Notes: a model not told the origin generated them from the sequence alone. A DNA stretch of 64,000 nucleotides from Eudorina sp. 2006-703-Eu-15 (GCA_003117195.1 BDSI01000054.1:372001-436000); one strand, 5' to 3'. Shown: positions 1-12,476, counted from the first letter of the stretch. A program made the numbers and translations.

Positions 1-35
1 TCCGCCCACCTCGTCATATTGAACCCACACCTCAC

Positions 36-896
36 CTGCCCTCCAGCGCCGCTCGCACGCGCGAACTTGACCTCGATGTCGTTCATGTTCAGCTGCACGT
101 CCACGTCGTCCACCTCGGGCATCACCGCCACCGTCGCAGTGGAGGTATGCACCCGGCCCGCCGCCTCCGTCGCGGGCACGCGCTGCACCCGGTGCACGCC
201 CGCCTCCCATTTGAGCTTCGAGTAAACGCTGTCCCCAGAGATTTGCAGGATCACCTCCTTGTAGCCGCCGATCTCCGCCTGGGTGCAGCTGACCAGCGAC
301 GCCTTCCAGCCCTGCCGGTTGGCGTAGCGTTGGTACATACGCATCATGTCGCCGGCCCAAATGGACGCCTCATCGCCGCCCGCGCCCGCGCGGATCTCCA
401 GCATGATGTTCCTTTCGTCCAGAGGGTCCTTGGGCACAAGCTGCAGCCGCAGCTTGTCCTGAAGCTTAGTAAGGGAGTCCTCCAGCTCCGAAATCTCCGC
501 GCGTGCAAACTCTGCCATCTCGGGGTCGTCCGCGACCTCATTTTTGAGGTAGGCCTGCGCGTCGGCCAGCTGCTGCTCCGTGTCGCGGTACGTACGGAAG
601 GTGTTGACGGTCTCCTCCAGATCCGAGGCCGCCTTGGCGACTTTCTGAAATTCAGAGGAATTCGCGGCGACTTCAGGATCCGCCATCTTCATCTGCAGCT
701 CCTTGAAGGTGGCCTCCGCAGCGCGCAGCTTTTCGACCATATACGTCTCCAGCGCTTGGCACACGACGTTCCCACGCAGTGGCTGTCGGACCGTCAGCGA
801 CGGCATTAGGGGTGACAGCCTGGCTGGCTTGAAGGGAAGAATTGCTCGGCATGGCCGGCAAGGCCGCATTAATCGTTGGTTTAACATGTGGGGCAT
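36..896 (-). CDS. Peptide chain release factor 1, organellar (5' exon, partial)
   Basis: Class I release factor that hydrolyses peptidyl-tRNA at UAA/UAG codons in an organelle. One 287-codon exon is visible; it ends at a GT-GAG donor at 35 and the gene continues off the window. The stop-recognition tripeptide PAT lies at residues 241-243 in VPATEAAGR, which marks RF1 rather than RF2 (SPF). The catalytic GGQ is residues 285-287, in ASGAGGQ, and the intron falls directly after it. The preceding helical domain (MVEKLRAAEATFKELQ...) fits RF1 domain 1. The start at 896 is the first ATG after an in-frame stop; further ATGs lie at 887, 869 and 806. The first ~40 residues are Arg-rich and look like a transit peptide. 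The segment before GGQ (NDIEVKFARASGAGGQ) resembles the cyanobacterial/plastid type (APG3-like). Plastid location is inferred; mitochondrial RF1 is the alternative. Confidence 0.93.
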
Positions 897-1261
897 TCCA
901 GCAAACAATGGCCTACAAATTTGCTTCAGGTAGTATTTATGTAATCCGAATACCACTGGCTGGACCACTTAAGTTTGCGGTGTGGGCAACTTTATCCGTT
1001 GCACGGCTGCATAGGTAAGTCTTCGCTGTGGAAGTCTTCAAAGTGGGGATAACAATGGAGCCCAGAAGAAAACCATTCAGGCGGCAAGACAGGCTAAGTT
1101 CGTTTTTCCGTGCGACGACGCGGCTCCGGAGCCGTGCTGGAAGTTTCTCGCGTTCTCTTCTGGCTATCACTAACGCAAGGTATCTACATTAATTGTGTAG
1201 TAAACTGTGTTTGTTCGCTGACGACGTGCCGTCGCCAAGCGTCTTTCGTTTGTTTGCATAA
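897..1261. promoter_or_regulatory. Divergent promoter region, RF1 / Cpn10
   Basis: The 365 bp between the ATG of the minus-strand release factor and the likely first ATG of the plus-strand co-chaperonin must hold both 5' UTRs and promoters. It is more A+T-rich than the flanking exons. No TATA box or named element is assigned. Confidence 0.5.
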
Positions 1262-2397
1262 ATGGCTGCCCTTACTTTCCCGTCCAAGTGCTGCGTGCGC
1301 TCAGCGTCGCGTCCAACCGTAGGCAAGTTATCATCCCAAAGATTTGATTTCAATCTTGAGCGGGATTGACCTGTTCCCCACTCTTACCAAGTCTTGCGGC
1401 TGCGGCGACGCCTCGCAGGGCGCCGGAGCACGGTGCGGGTAGCGGCGTCAGTGACTGCGGAAAAGGCATCTCTGGATATTACGAAGGTAAATCGTGATGG
1501 GCTCTCGACGTCGCCCCTCCCTCAGCCACGCTGCCTTTAACCGCTGGGTGTGACTGCCACGCTCCCCGCAGATGACGCCCATCCATGACCGCGTGCTAAT
1601 CCGCCCGATTGAGGAGGAGGCGGTGAGATCGTCTGGAGGGGTGTGGTGATTGGCCGCGTTGTAGCTTGTGGCGATACGGCTTCGCCTATCGGCTTTCCCC
1701 TGCATTGCTACCGTTTCTCAGTTGGTATATTGCGCTGTGATGCTTATGTTGCTGGCCTGCTGTGGTAATTACCCGTACACAGCGGACAGCGGGCGGCATC
1801 CTGCTTCCCAAGGCGCCCCCGAAAGCAAACTCGGACGCGCATATTGGCGAGGTGAGTGAGCGCCCGGATCACGACAACAGCCTGTATGAGGCCTTATGGC
1901 TCGGCCGCTTGTAGGAGCAAGGTCGCTTGTGCAGGAGAAACGTGCGGTGGTGTATCGAGCGCTCGGGAAGCCGTTGGCATGTTTCTCTTGCAACAGTCGC
2001 TCTCGGCCACTCCAGCGCTCAATGTAATGCCGTTGAGCCTTTCACGCAGCATGACATTGACACCTAGTTGCGCCAGCAACTCCCAGGAAAGGCAGCGATT
2101 CACAAAAAAAATAATTTTGCCGAGCATGGCGACGGATCACAACAACCCACATCGTGCACGTTTGGCTTTGGCGCCGGCAGACGTCATTGGACGATGCATG
2201 GACGGGACAGTCGAACGATTCTCTGGACGCGGCCCTTGCCATCGCAGGTCCTTGCCGTCGGGAGCGATGTGGCCCTGGGCCTGGCCAAGGGAGACGTCGT
2301 GGTTTTCCAAAAGTACGCCATGGCGGAGGTGGAGGTCAAGGAGGGCCAGATCCTCTTCGTTGCGGAGAAGAGCATTTTGGGAAAGCTGGAGCAGTGA
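1262..2397 (+). CDS. Chloroplast co-chaperonin Cpn10 (GroES family, single domain)
   Basis: Co-chaperonin that caps the plastid Cpn60 folding chamber. Exons seen: 1419-1486 (transit-peptide end, RRSTVRVAASVTAEKAS), 1572-1622 (MTPIHDRVLIRPIEEEA), 1783-1851 (RTAGGILLPKAPPKANSDAHIGE) and 2248-2397 (VLAVGSDVALGLAKGDVVVF...GKLEQ stop). Together they give one complete Cpn10 domain of about 100 residues. The mobile loop EEEARTAGGILLPK keeps the Ile-Leu-Leu triplet that docks on Cpn60. The single domain argues against the double-domain Cpn20. Exon 1 probably starts at 1262 (MAALTFPSKCC..., transit-like), but the only donor in the right phase (after 1310) is weak, so the exon 1/2 junction is unresolved. 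It is divergent from the release factor gene. It resembles Chlamydomonas CPN11; that assignment is inferred. Confidence 0.9.
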
Positions 2398-2706
2398 GGG
2401 CCTTGCCCGCCCGGCGGGGGGCATTCCTAATGCTCCGGTGCATACGCCGTGCATAGTGCGCCGTGCGTCGTTTGTGTCGGCGAAGCAGGGGGGTTAGAGG
2501 TGAAGGTAGGGGTGGCCGGGAAATGTGTGCTTGATGATGTGGGCGTGAAGACTGGGATGTAGCAGGGGAACACTACGGACGCGTATCAGTGTTAGGTCGC
2601 TGACGGATGCGATCGCTGATGAGTGCGACGGTGTGATGGTAGGCACGGGCGCACGGCAATCGTACGTTTTGAGCACGGCGAGGCCAGCTGCAAGACTTCA
2701 CAATCT

Positions 2707-2711
2707 TGTAA
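2707..2711 (+). terminator. TGTAA polyadenylation signal of Cpn10
   Basis: TGTAA lies 310 bp after the Cpn10 stop. It is the standard volvocine polyadenylation signal and the first on this strand after the gene. Confidence 0.5.
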
Positions 2712-2914
2712 AGTCCTAGTTAGTCCGTCGATTACCCAAGATGGTTTAGGAATTCGGTTGTCCCCACCCGACAACGCGCTGTTGCCTTCGTGTTTGTACA
2801 ACGAAGGAACAGTCCGCATTGTTGCAGAGCCGTATTTCTTTCCTAATGTAATTGATTGCGCAATTTCATTTTGGTTTCACCCGGACGCCTAGCCCGGACT
2901 AGACAGCTGGCTGA

Positions 2915-4775
2915 ATGCTCCAGGTTGCGCAGCTATTGCTTTTATTAGCACTCTGCCAGTTTACTAATGGAGAACGGAGATTTTTAGTCAGGTAAAAAAC
3001 TGTCACCACAACTCACAATCTCCCGATAGACTCAAACGGACACACACCTGCAGGGACCTTCCAGACAAGGGCCAGAGATGCCGCAACACCATTCAAGGAC
3101 TGTGAGTTCTGCGTGGCACTGCGAGCGCTGGAGAGAACTTGCAGGCTTAGGTTCTGCGACGTGACCGCAGGAACCTGGTCGCGGACGACAGGGGCCTTGT
3201 ATGCGGACGCGAGGAGTTTGACTACTCAACTGGGTGCTGTGTGAAGGGCCGGCAGTATGACTGCAGCCAGTGAGTCCATCTCGCTGCGCCCGTGGGTCGC
3301 AGCGTCGCACGGCGCGGCCCTCAATTCCTGGGCCCGACCAATGGTGTCGCTCACCCACACACACAGGTGCAACCCAAACGACAAGTGCTGCTCAGAGTTT
3401 GAGTCGTGCGTCTCGTGCTGCTTGGCGCCAGAGAACGATGCAGTGAACCTCGCAAAGCGCGTGCTGAGGTAAGGTGGTCAGCCAGCGCCGAGATCCATCA
3501 GGCAGCCTCGCAGCGCCTTCACCGCGCGGCTTGGTTTGCTGCTGCCCCCGCCCTGACACATGTGCCACAACATCTCATCCCGACTTGATGGGGGACTGCT
3601 TGCCTTGGTCAGGTCTCCGCGCCACAAAGAGAGCGGCTTCTGGGGAAGCGCATTTGAGTACTGCAAGGGTGTGTGCCGGACGCACAGCCGCAGTACGGCA
3701 CATGAGAACGCGTACATCGGCGCCCGCCACCACTGCTTCAGCGAGCTTGGACGACCCATGGTCAGTGCCGGGCGGGAGGGACCAGGCGGTGGGGCGTGGG
3801 GCGATCTTCCGCACCGGTCATACCCTAGAACCGCACCCGCTTTCGCACCGTGGGTCGTAACGGCCTTTCATAAGCGTTGACAAGCTGGGCTTTTGTCAGC
3901 GACGTCGTCAGTTGCTGTGTGCACCCTGGCCGGTGGGTGCGCGAGACAGATGGTAGGAGCGCTGTCGGTGACAGGTCGGGGTCGCAACGTGCTCTTACCA
4001 AGGTGTCCATGGACACGTCAGCAAAGCACAGTGAGCAAGTGACCGTGTTTGCCTTGGCGATTACACAGTCGCACAGCGCTTTGTTCGTCAGCGGGGGGGG
4101 CCCCGGAGGCCGAGGCTGCAAGGTTGGAGCGTGTCCGGGTGGGGTGGGGACATGCGGCCCCGTCCGCCGGCTCGTGTCTTCATCGTCCCATACGGAGCCC
4201 ACCGTCACGCGGCCTTTGCCCCTCGCCTCGCCTTCCTGGTCGTTACTGGCTTGCGGCAAACAGGACCTCAACACTTTGTGTTCTGGCCGCGACGAGTCGG
4301 TTCGGTACATCACTCTCAACAGCCATTTCACTTGCCATCACCCGCGCCGTGCTCCACCTCCCCTCGCTGGGGTAGGGTAACCCCCTTCACTTATTGGGCC
4401 TTGACATGCTGTCGGTTACCCTCGCCCGTTGCCCGTCGCCCGCAGCTGTCTGACCCCCTCCCCGCGGGCGCTTTGGACGGAGTGGCGGTGTTGGTCGGCC
4501 ACCGCAACGAGGCCTGCGACACCTTCTGCTTGCACCACAGGAAGCGCTGCAGCCCCGACCACATGCGCTGGCTCAACAGCTGCGATCGCCTGCGGGAGCA
4601 CTTTGGCTGCGAGGCGGGCTGCGAGCTCGTGCCGGGGGTGGGGCCATCGTACGTGGACGGCAACGCGCCCAAACCGGAGCGGCCCGCGATGTGCTTCGCG
4701 CAGCCGGCGGGGTCGCCGCGCCTGAGCTGCAGCGTCAGGGGCGAGAACCACATCATGCTGTGTCCTTGCGTGTGA
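2915..4775 (+). CDS. SPRING1/UPF0454 (C12orf49)-like secretory-pathway cysteine-rich protein
   Basis: Six exons (2915-2991, 3054-3101, 3171-3269, 3367-3468, 3613-3760, 4446-4775) give 267 residues with consistent phases. Residues 1-19 (MLQVAQLLLLLALCQFTNG) are a signal peptide or anchor. The body has the family signature: CRNTIQG, DDRGLVC, a GCC motif, KCCSEFESCVSCC, then FEYCKGVCRTHS and HENAYIGARHHCF. After this comes a Cys-rich C-terminal block (about residues 159-267) with VGHRNEACDTFC, LNSC, FGCEAGC and a final HIMLCPC. In animals SPRING is a Golgi protein needed for site-1 protease and SREBP processing; algae are not known to have SREBP, so the partner here is unknown. I recall plant relatives carrying a similar C-terminal block, which needs checking. 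The lumenal location is inferred from the signal peptide and paired cysteines. Confidence 0.9.
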
Positions 4776-5995
4776 CCGTCCAGGAAACGTTGAGGAGTGC
4801 CGCGAGGGGCCCAGGGGGCCCGTGTTGTGTGATTGAAAGCGTGGTGAAAAGAGGTGGTACGAGGTGAAACGGAGGGCGCGAACGGTAACGGGTAAGCCGG
4901 AGCATATCGGGTGCGCACCTTGTGCATCTTGGATGGAGAGCTGGGCAGCGAAATTGTTGAGGACCCCGGAAGAGGCTTCCCGTTAGAGGCTGTGTGAGGA
5001 GCACTGCGTGTGTTGGAGGCGTACCGGGACTTGACAGCGTATGCACCGGGACCGGAGTACCAGCAGCAAGAACCGCAGAATATGATTCTGGAGGTCGGGA
5101 TTTTGGAGGTAAAAGGACGATGGGATGTCGCAGCATGTGCTGAAGGGGTTGGAGTCGCGCTTTGTCCCTGCGTCGGTCTTCGGTTTTGAATGAATTCCCG
5201 GGACAGGCGAGGGACGGCTGGTTGGCGCCAGTGCTCATGGCGAGGGTCACGGATTTGCTGCCGGGACCCCTGAGCTTAACCAGTGCGCTGTTGTTGTTGC
5301 GCTGTGCCAAGGAGTGCGGCGTGTGTCAATGTGTTATGGGAGGCTGAGCCGTGAGACAAGAAGCCGTGTGTGTCTGTGGATCGCATGAACATTGCTTCGG
5401 TGCCGCTTTTGAGCACGTCACGGATCTTGTGGCGTCGCTCACCTTCGGACATTCTTGATGAGGCGGGGAGTACGGAACCGTTAAGATGCATTCACACACA
5501 CACAGAGATGGTGGGTTCTTCGCTGAGAACAAGATGGTCCGTCGACGAGAGATGGCGCCGTTTGCTGCGTGACAGGGGCCGTGAGCCGCATGGGGCGGTC
5601 CAACGGGACTCGCCTCAGAGGATCGCTGGGATCAGGCCTGGGAAAAGGCCGTCTGTCCAACGGAACCATGTCAATTTGTCGTTCTCTGTCCCCTGGTGAC
5701 CGAGGGTGGACTTGGTAACGTAAGTCCTGTGGACCGGGCTTAACCGAGACGCTGCGACCAAGACGTAACTTTTCTATGCCTGTCCGGTATTTGTACATTG
5801 GTTTCGACAATACCTCTTCATGTTTTTTGCCCCAAATTTCGACGGGGTAAAGCGGTAAATGGAAGTGCGAAGGGGATGCGCATGTTCAGACTTCGGAGCT
5901 GAGATTAAAAATTGTGGAAAGACGCGGTGCCCGTAACGCGGCTGCAAATACGAAACCTACCAGTACCTCTCTGATAGCGAGGTTGTTGAGGAACC
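4776..5995. other. Intergenic / 3' UTR, no gene seen
   Basis: This is G-rich sequence after the SPRING-like stop, becoming A+T-richer from about 5760 towards the FKBP gene. No TGTAA signal was found here, so the 3' end of the upstream gene is not placed. No open frame has splice or domain support. Confidence 0.5.
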
Positions 5996-5999
5996 ATGA

Positions 6000-8734
6000 A
6001 TGCATCCGCGTACCTTGGCAGGCAGCGATGCTGCGCTTCACATACACCAGTTCGCAAATCAGAATTATACCGCGTGCATGTCGCCCCGCAAACAGTATTT
6101 AGAAGATGTGTCTTCGGTGCTATTGCTCGAGTGGCTGCGACTCGACCAACAGCTGGCCGGCAAGGCATCTGTCGTCCTGACGTCCAGTGCCTCTGTGCCA
6201 CAAAACCTGCGGCAACAGAAGGTAGACCACACCGAATAATTTGTTATTGAGGATCCACACGATTTCCCAGTTTGACTATTCCGGGTGGTACGGGACGTGG
6301 CGTGCAGATGACGTCGTCCGGTACGCTGCTGCTGGGGACATTGTCAACGTCCACTTCGTGATGAGGGACGAGGACGGTCAGGTGTGGGAACACATGCAAA
6401 TAAGCGTCAGGCTTGCACGCGTCCCCGCTGCATTCCATCCTATGGGGGTTCCGCCCTCGCAGGTGATCCAGTCGTCTGCCACAGATCTCGGGGAGCCACT
6501 CTCATTCGAAGGTATAAGTTTCCCTTCAAACGCGTTTTAGCTTTTGGGAACTGTGTGACGACGTCGTTTTAAATGATCAGGTCATCCGCGTGCGCATCCA
6601 GACAAGCATAGATTGAATGGGTTTATCTCTCAGCAATCCTTTTCCCATGGCATAACCTCTCATACTCTCATTTCCGCCTCCTCCTTCCGCCTCCTCCTTC
6701 CGCCTCCTCCTGAATGAGCGGTGTTTCCCTACAACGACTGGCGCTTTACCTCCCGTGCAGTGGGTGCTGGAGAGATGATGGGAAACCGCCTGTTCCAGGT
6801 GCGCCCCCCTTTGACCTTTGCTCTGGCAGCAGCGCAGCCTCAATATGTCAACCCCTTCTTAAACCTCCTGGAGCCGCCGTCGGCCTGCCAGCTGTCTTGG
6901 TGCGGATTCCATGCGCGAGAAAGAACCCGGATGACCCATGGGTCCGGTTGGCTCAGGCGGGCCCGACCCTCCGCCCGCAAACTCCCGCCCACGCCCCACA
7001 GGGTTTCGATGAGGCCGTACGGGGCATGGCGGTCGGCCAGACGACCGTCCTTGAGGTGAGGTCGGTGCTCGTGATGGGGTCTGCCTGCCCGCTGGAACCT
7101 ACCCGGATGCTTGGCGACTTGGCGATCCACGGCTGTGTGCGTATCCGCAATATCCTGCGATTTTGCAAGGACCTGCCGTCGGCGTCATCCGGCTTTGCCG
7201 GCTTGCCCACCGGCATGCATCCCCCGCCGCCGGTGTCCCACCTGCCCTGGTTCCCCCTGCCGTTCCGCCGGCTGGATGGGATTTTCCGTGCTGCCTTCGT
7301 CCATCCTTACGCCTTCCCCCTGGCTGGCGGGGGTTCTTCCGTGCTGCCTCCTCCACCCGCAGGCGTCCGGTGGCGAGTGGAAGCGCGAGCTGCTGTTCGC
7401 GGTGCCGCGGGACCACCCCGAGGTGCAGCGGCTTGAAGGGAGGTACAAAAAGTGAGCGAGGGGGGTCGGGCGTCTTGTGGGGGCGCCCACGAGCGCATGG
7501 GCGGCGCGTGAGAGGAGAATGCCTTGGGAGGGGTAGGGCACCACGCGGGGAGTGACTGGATTGGAGGCGGCGGGGAGGAGCGAGAGGGGGTGCGAGGGGT
7601 TGAGGGGGAGGGGCAGGGGCCCAAGTCATCGGCACGGCGGGTGGGACAGGGAGCTTGAATCAAAACTTCACACAGCTTCAAGCAGCTTCATGCAGCTTCA
7701 CGCAACTTCACCCAGTGCGACTGAGAGTCACAGAAGTGCGGGGAACTGCCGGGTGTGGCGCCAGGGCCCGCGCCTTGGGTTCAGACAACCGAGGGAGCGC
7801 TTGTCGTACCGGACTTGCGGTGGTCTGACCCACACACGGGTCGGCTGGCGGTGCTCATCTCTTGGGTGGCAGCATCCCGGGGACCTGAGGGCTGCTGCAC
7901 ACGGACCTGGCGAGATGCCCCTGGACGGACGGACCTACACGAGGCCGGTGCCCCTGGACGGACGGACGGACCTACACGAGGCCGGTGCCCAGCGACGTAG
8001 CTGCCCAGCTTCCCAGCAACTAACTCGGGGCTGCGCAGCTGCCAGTTGACAATCCCGGTCGGGACTCGGGACGAAGGGTCCGCCTTGAAGCGGTGACTGC
8101 ACTAATCCCGGTCGCGCTGTACCGTGTGTCTTGATGGATGGTCTCAGCCAAGGGGGCCTGGCCCCGGGTCTCGTGGTGGAGCTGTCCAACGGGGCTATGG
8201 CGGTCATCTTGGAGGTGAGGCGGCCGGGCGGGAGGGAGGGAGGCAGGGAGGGAGGCAGGCAGGCAGGGAGGCAGGCGAGGAGGGAGATGGCGGATGATGA
8301 GGGTGTGGGGAGGGGGGAACAGGTTGCGAGTAATGGCGGCGGGCGGGCCAGGGCCAGGGCCACCTGCCCCGCGCTTCGACGCTCGGGACCTGGCCTCGCC
8401 CGAATACAACGGCATCAGCTGTTTGGCCGCTCAGGCGCACTGGAGTATCCTCTTATGCTGCCGCTGCTGCTGATGCGACCTCGAGCTGCGAATCCTACGG
8501 CCGGCCCGTACCTCACCACCTTTCCTGTCCAGCACGTCATCCGGGGAACTGCCGTGGGCGTGTGTCCTGCTGCCGCAACTCCTGACAGCTGACACAATCC
8601 GCGGGTCGCAGGCGGACGATGCCGTGGTCCAGCTGGACGCCAACAACATGCTGGCCGGCAAGAGCTTCACCATCGAGCTGGAGCTGCTGTCCATCGACAG
8701 CGCGGCGCCCGAGTCCGCGGCCCCGGGCAGCTGA
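6000..8734 (+). CDS. SlyD-like FKBP-type peptidyl-prolyl cis-trans isomerase, probably organellar
   Basis: Proline isomerase/chaperone of the SlyD branch. Exons: ~6000-6221, 6271-6381, 6463-6511, 6761-6798, 7002-7055, 7363-7451, 8148-8214, 8612-8734; all internal phases agree. The FKBP half reads GDIVNVHFVMRDEDGQ, LGEPLSFEVGAGEMMG and FDEAVRGMAVGQTTVLE. The SlyD-type insert-in-flap portion follows with LLFAVPRDHPEVQRL, GGLAPGLVVELSNGAMAV and LDANNMLAGKSFTIELELL, matching E. coli SlyD HMLAGQNLKFNVEVV in position. The metal-binding His/Cys tail of bacterial SlyD is absent. The start is ambiguous: in-frame ATGs are at 6000 and 6078. An overlapping frame from 5996 looks more like a transit peptide (MNASAYLGRQRCCASHT...) but does not splice in frame to exon 2. 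Targeting is therefore inferred. A TGTAA at 10285, 1.5 kb downstream, is the first candidate poly(A) signal. Confidence 0.9.
6820..6860 (+). repeat. Intronic repeat family A, copy 1
   Basis: GCTCTGGCAGCAGCGCAG followed by CAATATGTCAACCCC, in FKBP intron 4 (6799-6760 side boundaries: donor 6799, acceptor 7001), about 20 nt after the donor and in the sense orientation of the gene. It matches copies 5 and 6 in the first 18 nt and is more diverged afterwards. Confidence 0.7.
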
Positions 8735-11700
8735 ACATCCTGTGCCCCCTGATTGGACGGATGTGTGGGCGGTTGGAGGAGATTTTGACGGATTGGGTGG
8801 GTGAACATGAGTGTGCAAGCGAGTGGCTGAGGCGCGATACGCTCTCGATGTGATGGGTTGAATGCATGGGAAGCGGCTGGGGAGGCGGCTGGGGAGGCCA
8901 GGGGACTCCAGGGGAGGAGGCCAGGATCTGCAACCCTTGTGCGCCACACGGGCCCTGGGGTATTGACGAGGATCGAGGAGCGTGGAGACGGAGGACTGAT
9001 GAGCCGGATGGTGAGCGCGAGGGGCTCAGCGAATGGGTAGGTAGGCGAAGGGCGAGGCCGGCGGAAGGCCGGCGAATGGAGATGGAGGGAGGGAGGGACG
9101 CTGGCGGCTCTGGAACGACCGTGCGCGGAGCGACAGGAGCCAAGTGCGTGCGCCGCCAAACGGCCTCCGTCCCCGGGCGTCCCGACGCCGTATCGTGTCT
9201 TGTTTTGGCATCCGGGCTGCCGGGCGGTCTAGGGTTCTCAAAACCCCGTCGTGCTCGACTGGACCAGCGGTGAACGCCTTGGTCCACTGTGAAATGACTC
9301 AATCAATGTGCATCCGCGTGCGAGCATGGGTCGGAACCGGACCAGCGGAAAAGATGTGAACCTTTCCCCGCGCCAGGTCACTGCCTTCCATCAGCTGCAC
9401 GAGGATGCGACTGGGACTGCTGGCGCCGCCCCCAGGTGGCCGCAGCCCGCTGGCAGCAGCGCAGCACCCAAGGTTGGCATTGACGAAGGGATGGCCCGCG
9501 GTGGGGGCTACGCACCCAATCTGAAGGCGCAGGATGCCCGTCTGGTGTGCCATGGTCCTCGGCCATCAGAGCAGGATACGGTGACTGGCCGACCTCCAAT
9601 GGCCTCAGTGGGGGCCGCGATGAACGGTACGATGACGAGACGGCCAGGCCCTTCACAGGGCGGGAACCGTGAAGGTTCTCGGACCTGAGATGTGTTCTGG
9701 ACAGACCCCTGATAGTATTAGTAGCAACCGTTACAGGGTGGACCCGAGTCCTGACCGGGCGTTCCAACGGGCACCAGATAACTCGTCGGCGCTTCATCTC
9801 ATCAACCCCTACCAGGGACTGCGCACCCATCCTCCATCATCCGCGAGGGGGGGGCCATGTAGCCATACCGCCCAACACACCAACGGTCACCAGCGCGCCA
9901 GGACTGCTCTCATGGAAACCGCGCCAGACCCGCCGACTCAAATGGCGGGGAGCGCTGCGAACACAAGGTGGCTTGCGAGCCCCCGTCGCCTTTCAAGGCG
10001 AGGGGCCACTACTGGAGCCGGGAGCAGGTTTTGGCAGTGGTGGCTCCCTAATAAAGGGGCCATGCCGCTGACTCCCTCTGCGGGGGCTTTATCCTTGGCT
10101 TGGCAGGTCTTCAGGAACGGGTAGCGTGGGTGCGGGCTGGGTTTTTCGGTGCACTTGTGGAGCCTTGTGGACTTGTGGAGCCTGTCCGGTGCGTCAAGGT
10201 GGTGCGGTTTCGTTGTTGCAGTGTGTGGTGTGGACTGTGGAGGCTGCGGCTCGCTGTCGTCGATGACCCCAGCGGGGTCCCCACTGTAACACCATTGACG
10301 GTACATACATCTGTGATCAAGGGCACCTCCATCAAGGGGAGGGGCAAAAAGGGGAGGGGATGCGGTGCGAGACAAGGAAACCAGGGAAACGGTCCGCGCC
10401 GTCAGGGTGGTCGTGTCGCGTTACGATCTTACGAAGGACAGGTGAGCGTGACGTGTCATGCCGGACAGCGATCGATGTGTCATGTATGCCGCGACCCACG
10501 GGTCACGCCCTTCTGGGTATGTGCAGCCCCGCGGATGCACGCAAGCGAGTCAGAGTCTTGCGGCCATCGATCACTCACCGGGACAGGGGCACTGCCGCGA
10601 CCTGCGGGTTCATACTAGAGACGCTCAAATGGCAGCAGCGGCTGTCCCCGCGGGGGCTGCTGTTCCCGGCAAGGGCGAGCGCCTGACAGCGCTGTGGATG
10701 CCCCCAGGTGGAGGCACGGCGCCGCCGCACGGAATGAGCGCCAACCCCGTCGTGGGCAGCCCAACAGGTCAGCCCACGAGCCCGCGATGCGGACGCGGGC
10801 CCCATGACGCGCCCTCGTGCACACGGGCGGCCTTACAGAGTTCATTCCTGTAAATATGATCCTTATTCTTCGACGGATCTGTGCAGTATCTGGGGTAATG
10901 GTACTGGACAAAAATGTGAAATTGTGAATGAAATGAAGGCCAGGTGCCCGTAGTGTTATAAGTCAGACACCACACTTTGTGAGTCAGACGGACGTACGGA
11001 TAGACAGGCCGGACAAGGGTCGCCGTTCGATTAACAACCAATGAATGCCCGTTCGGTGCTGGAAAGTGCAGCCGCAGCAGCAGCAGCAGCTGCTGCTGCT
11101 GCTTGATCGGAGGCTGTTAGGTGACAGCCGTCGTCAGAGGGGAGGCGGGACATCAACGTCCGTTGAGCCATTTTGGATGGCCTTCGCAGCCGCGCAGTGC
11201 TTTGTGCAGAACCGTGAAACGCCGTGTCTTCTATGTAGTCCTGTCGGGGCCGGAGAATACGTCGGCGGTCGTGATGCGTAAGAAGTTGCGGGGAGCTGAG
11301 GCTGTGTTGCCTCTGGCCGAGATCCCGTTCCCACCCAATACCGTACTCCCGTGAAGCGACCATGCACTCCCCTTGTTGGATAGTGCCGGTGGCTTTGAGA
11401 TGATTGTCCGAAGTCTGTCCTCACGCAAGTGCGCGATGCATGCGTGGATGGGGAGGCTTCCTTTTAATGCCCAACGATGCGACAGTGCGACGGAACGGAA
11501 GAAACATGGGAAAATATTCGGCTGGGCTTTCCCAATCGGATTTAACATCATAATCAACATGCATGGATGTTTTTCGCGCCCTTCCATGCACTGATGTTAC
11601 CGTATGGATGCAAGGAATGTAGGGTTTCTGGGCAGTTCTTATTCCTCAAATATTTAACAATTTCCCATCATTATGCCAAAGGGTCATGTCACTTGGCATG

Positions 11701-12476
11701 GAAGTTCACACTCGGTCGCTGCATGCATTTGTCATGTTTACGTGGTAAAGCTTTGAACTTGCAGGCATTGCTTCTTTTGTTTTGCACGTTCATGCTCGAT
11801 AAGCCTGGCAGCTGGAACCTGATTTGTCGCGCGAGACCACGCAGCATTTGAACGTGCAGGACTACACATGCCCCACCAGGACGAACCTGGGCTCACCTGG
11901 CTGTGTTTCTGCATTACATCAGCACAAATAATCCTATGAAGTTAAGCTGCGGCTGCTCACGATCAGTGGGAATAAATTACGTACTTCGATTGGAGGATCC
12001 TGATGGTTTCCGTGCGAGAAACAAAGCATACATTAGTTTAAAAATTATGAAAGATAGAAAAAATTCTCATTCTTATATGCATAAATTTTTCGCAGCGTCA
12101 CGGAATCACGGAAGCGCTCTGCTTGGGGAGTGGAGTCAACCTAGCACACTTAAGCACCACGAAACGATGTACATCATTATGTCTATGAATAAGTTATACT
12201 TTGCTTGTTGGTCCTAAGCCGTAAATCCTAGCCAAGGAAGACATGCGTGGTCTGGCGGAATGACCCCAACCAACATTACCAACGTACTGTCGTGCTGTAT
12301 AGTAGAGAAGGTAGAAAAAAGGTTCCTTTCTACGAACACAGTATAACACCTACTACGGAGACGACTCATATATCGACTTGTGGTATTTCCACAGAGTTAT
12401 CTCCGAGTCTTGACTTTTGTGAAGAGTAACGGCAGGCCCCTCAAAAGACGCTGCTGTAAGGGTTGACACCTTGGCG
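8735..12476. other. Long intergenic region, no supported gene
   Basis: The first part is the FKBP 3' UTR; TGTAA occurs at 10285 and 10849. Open stretches around 9300-9690 and 10450-10850 have coding-like composition but no recognisable domain and no exon chain I can join. From about 11500 to 12470 the sequence is distinctly A+T-rich and forms the upstream region of the first kinase gene. Confidence 0.5.
11076..11103. repeat. Perfect 28-bp (AGC)n/(GCT)n palindrome
   Basis: AGC repeats run directly into their complement GCT repeats, centred on AGCT at 11088-11091, giving 14-bp arms with no spacer. It can form a hairpin on either strand and lies in intergenic DNA. Confidence 0.85.

Noticed and set aside
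147..809. 220-codon plus-strand open frame
   Set aside because: It is the complement of the release factor 1 exon, which carries PAT and GGQ motifs.
3761..3880. Read-through of SPRING-like exon 5 to a stop at 3880
   Set aside because: It would drop the conserved C-terminal cysteine block; GTCAGT at 3761 is a usable donor in the right phase for exon 6.
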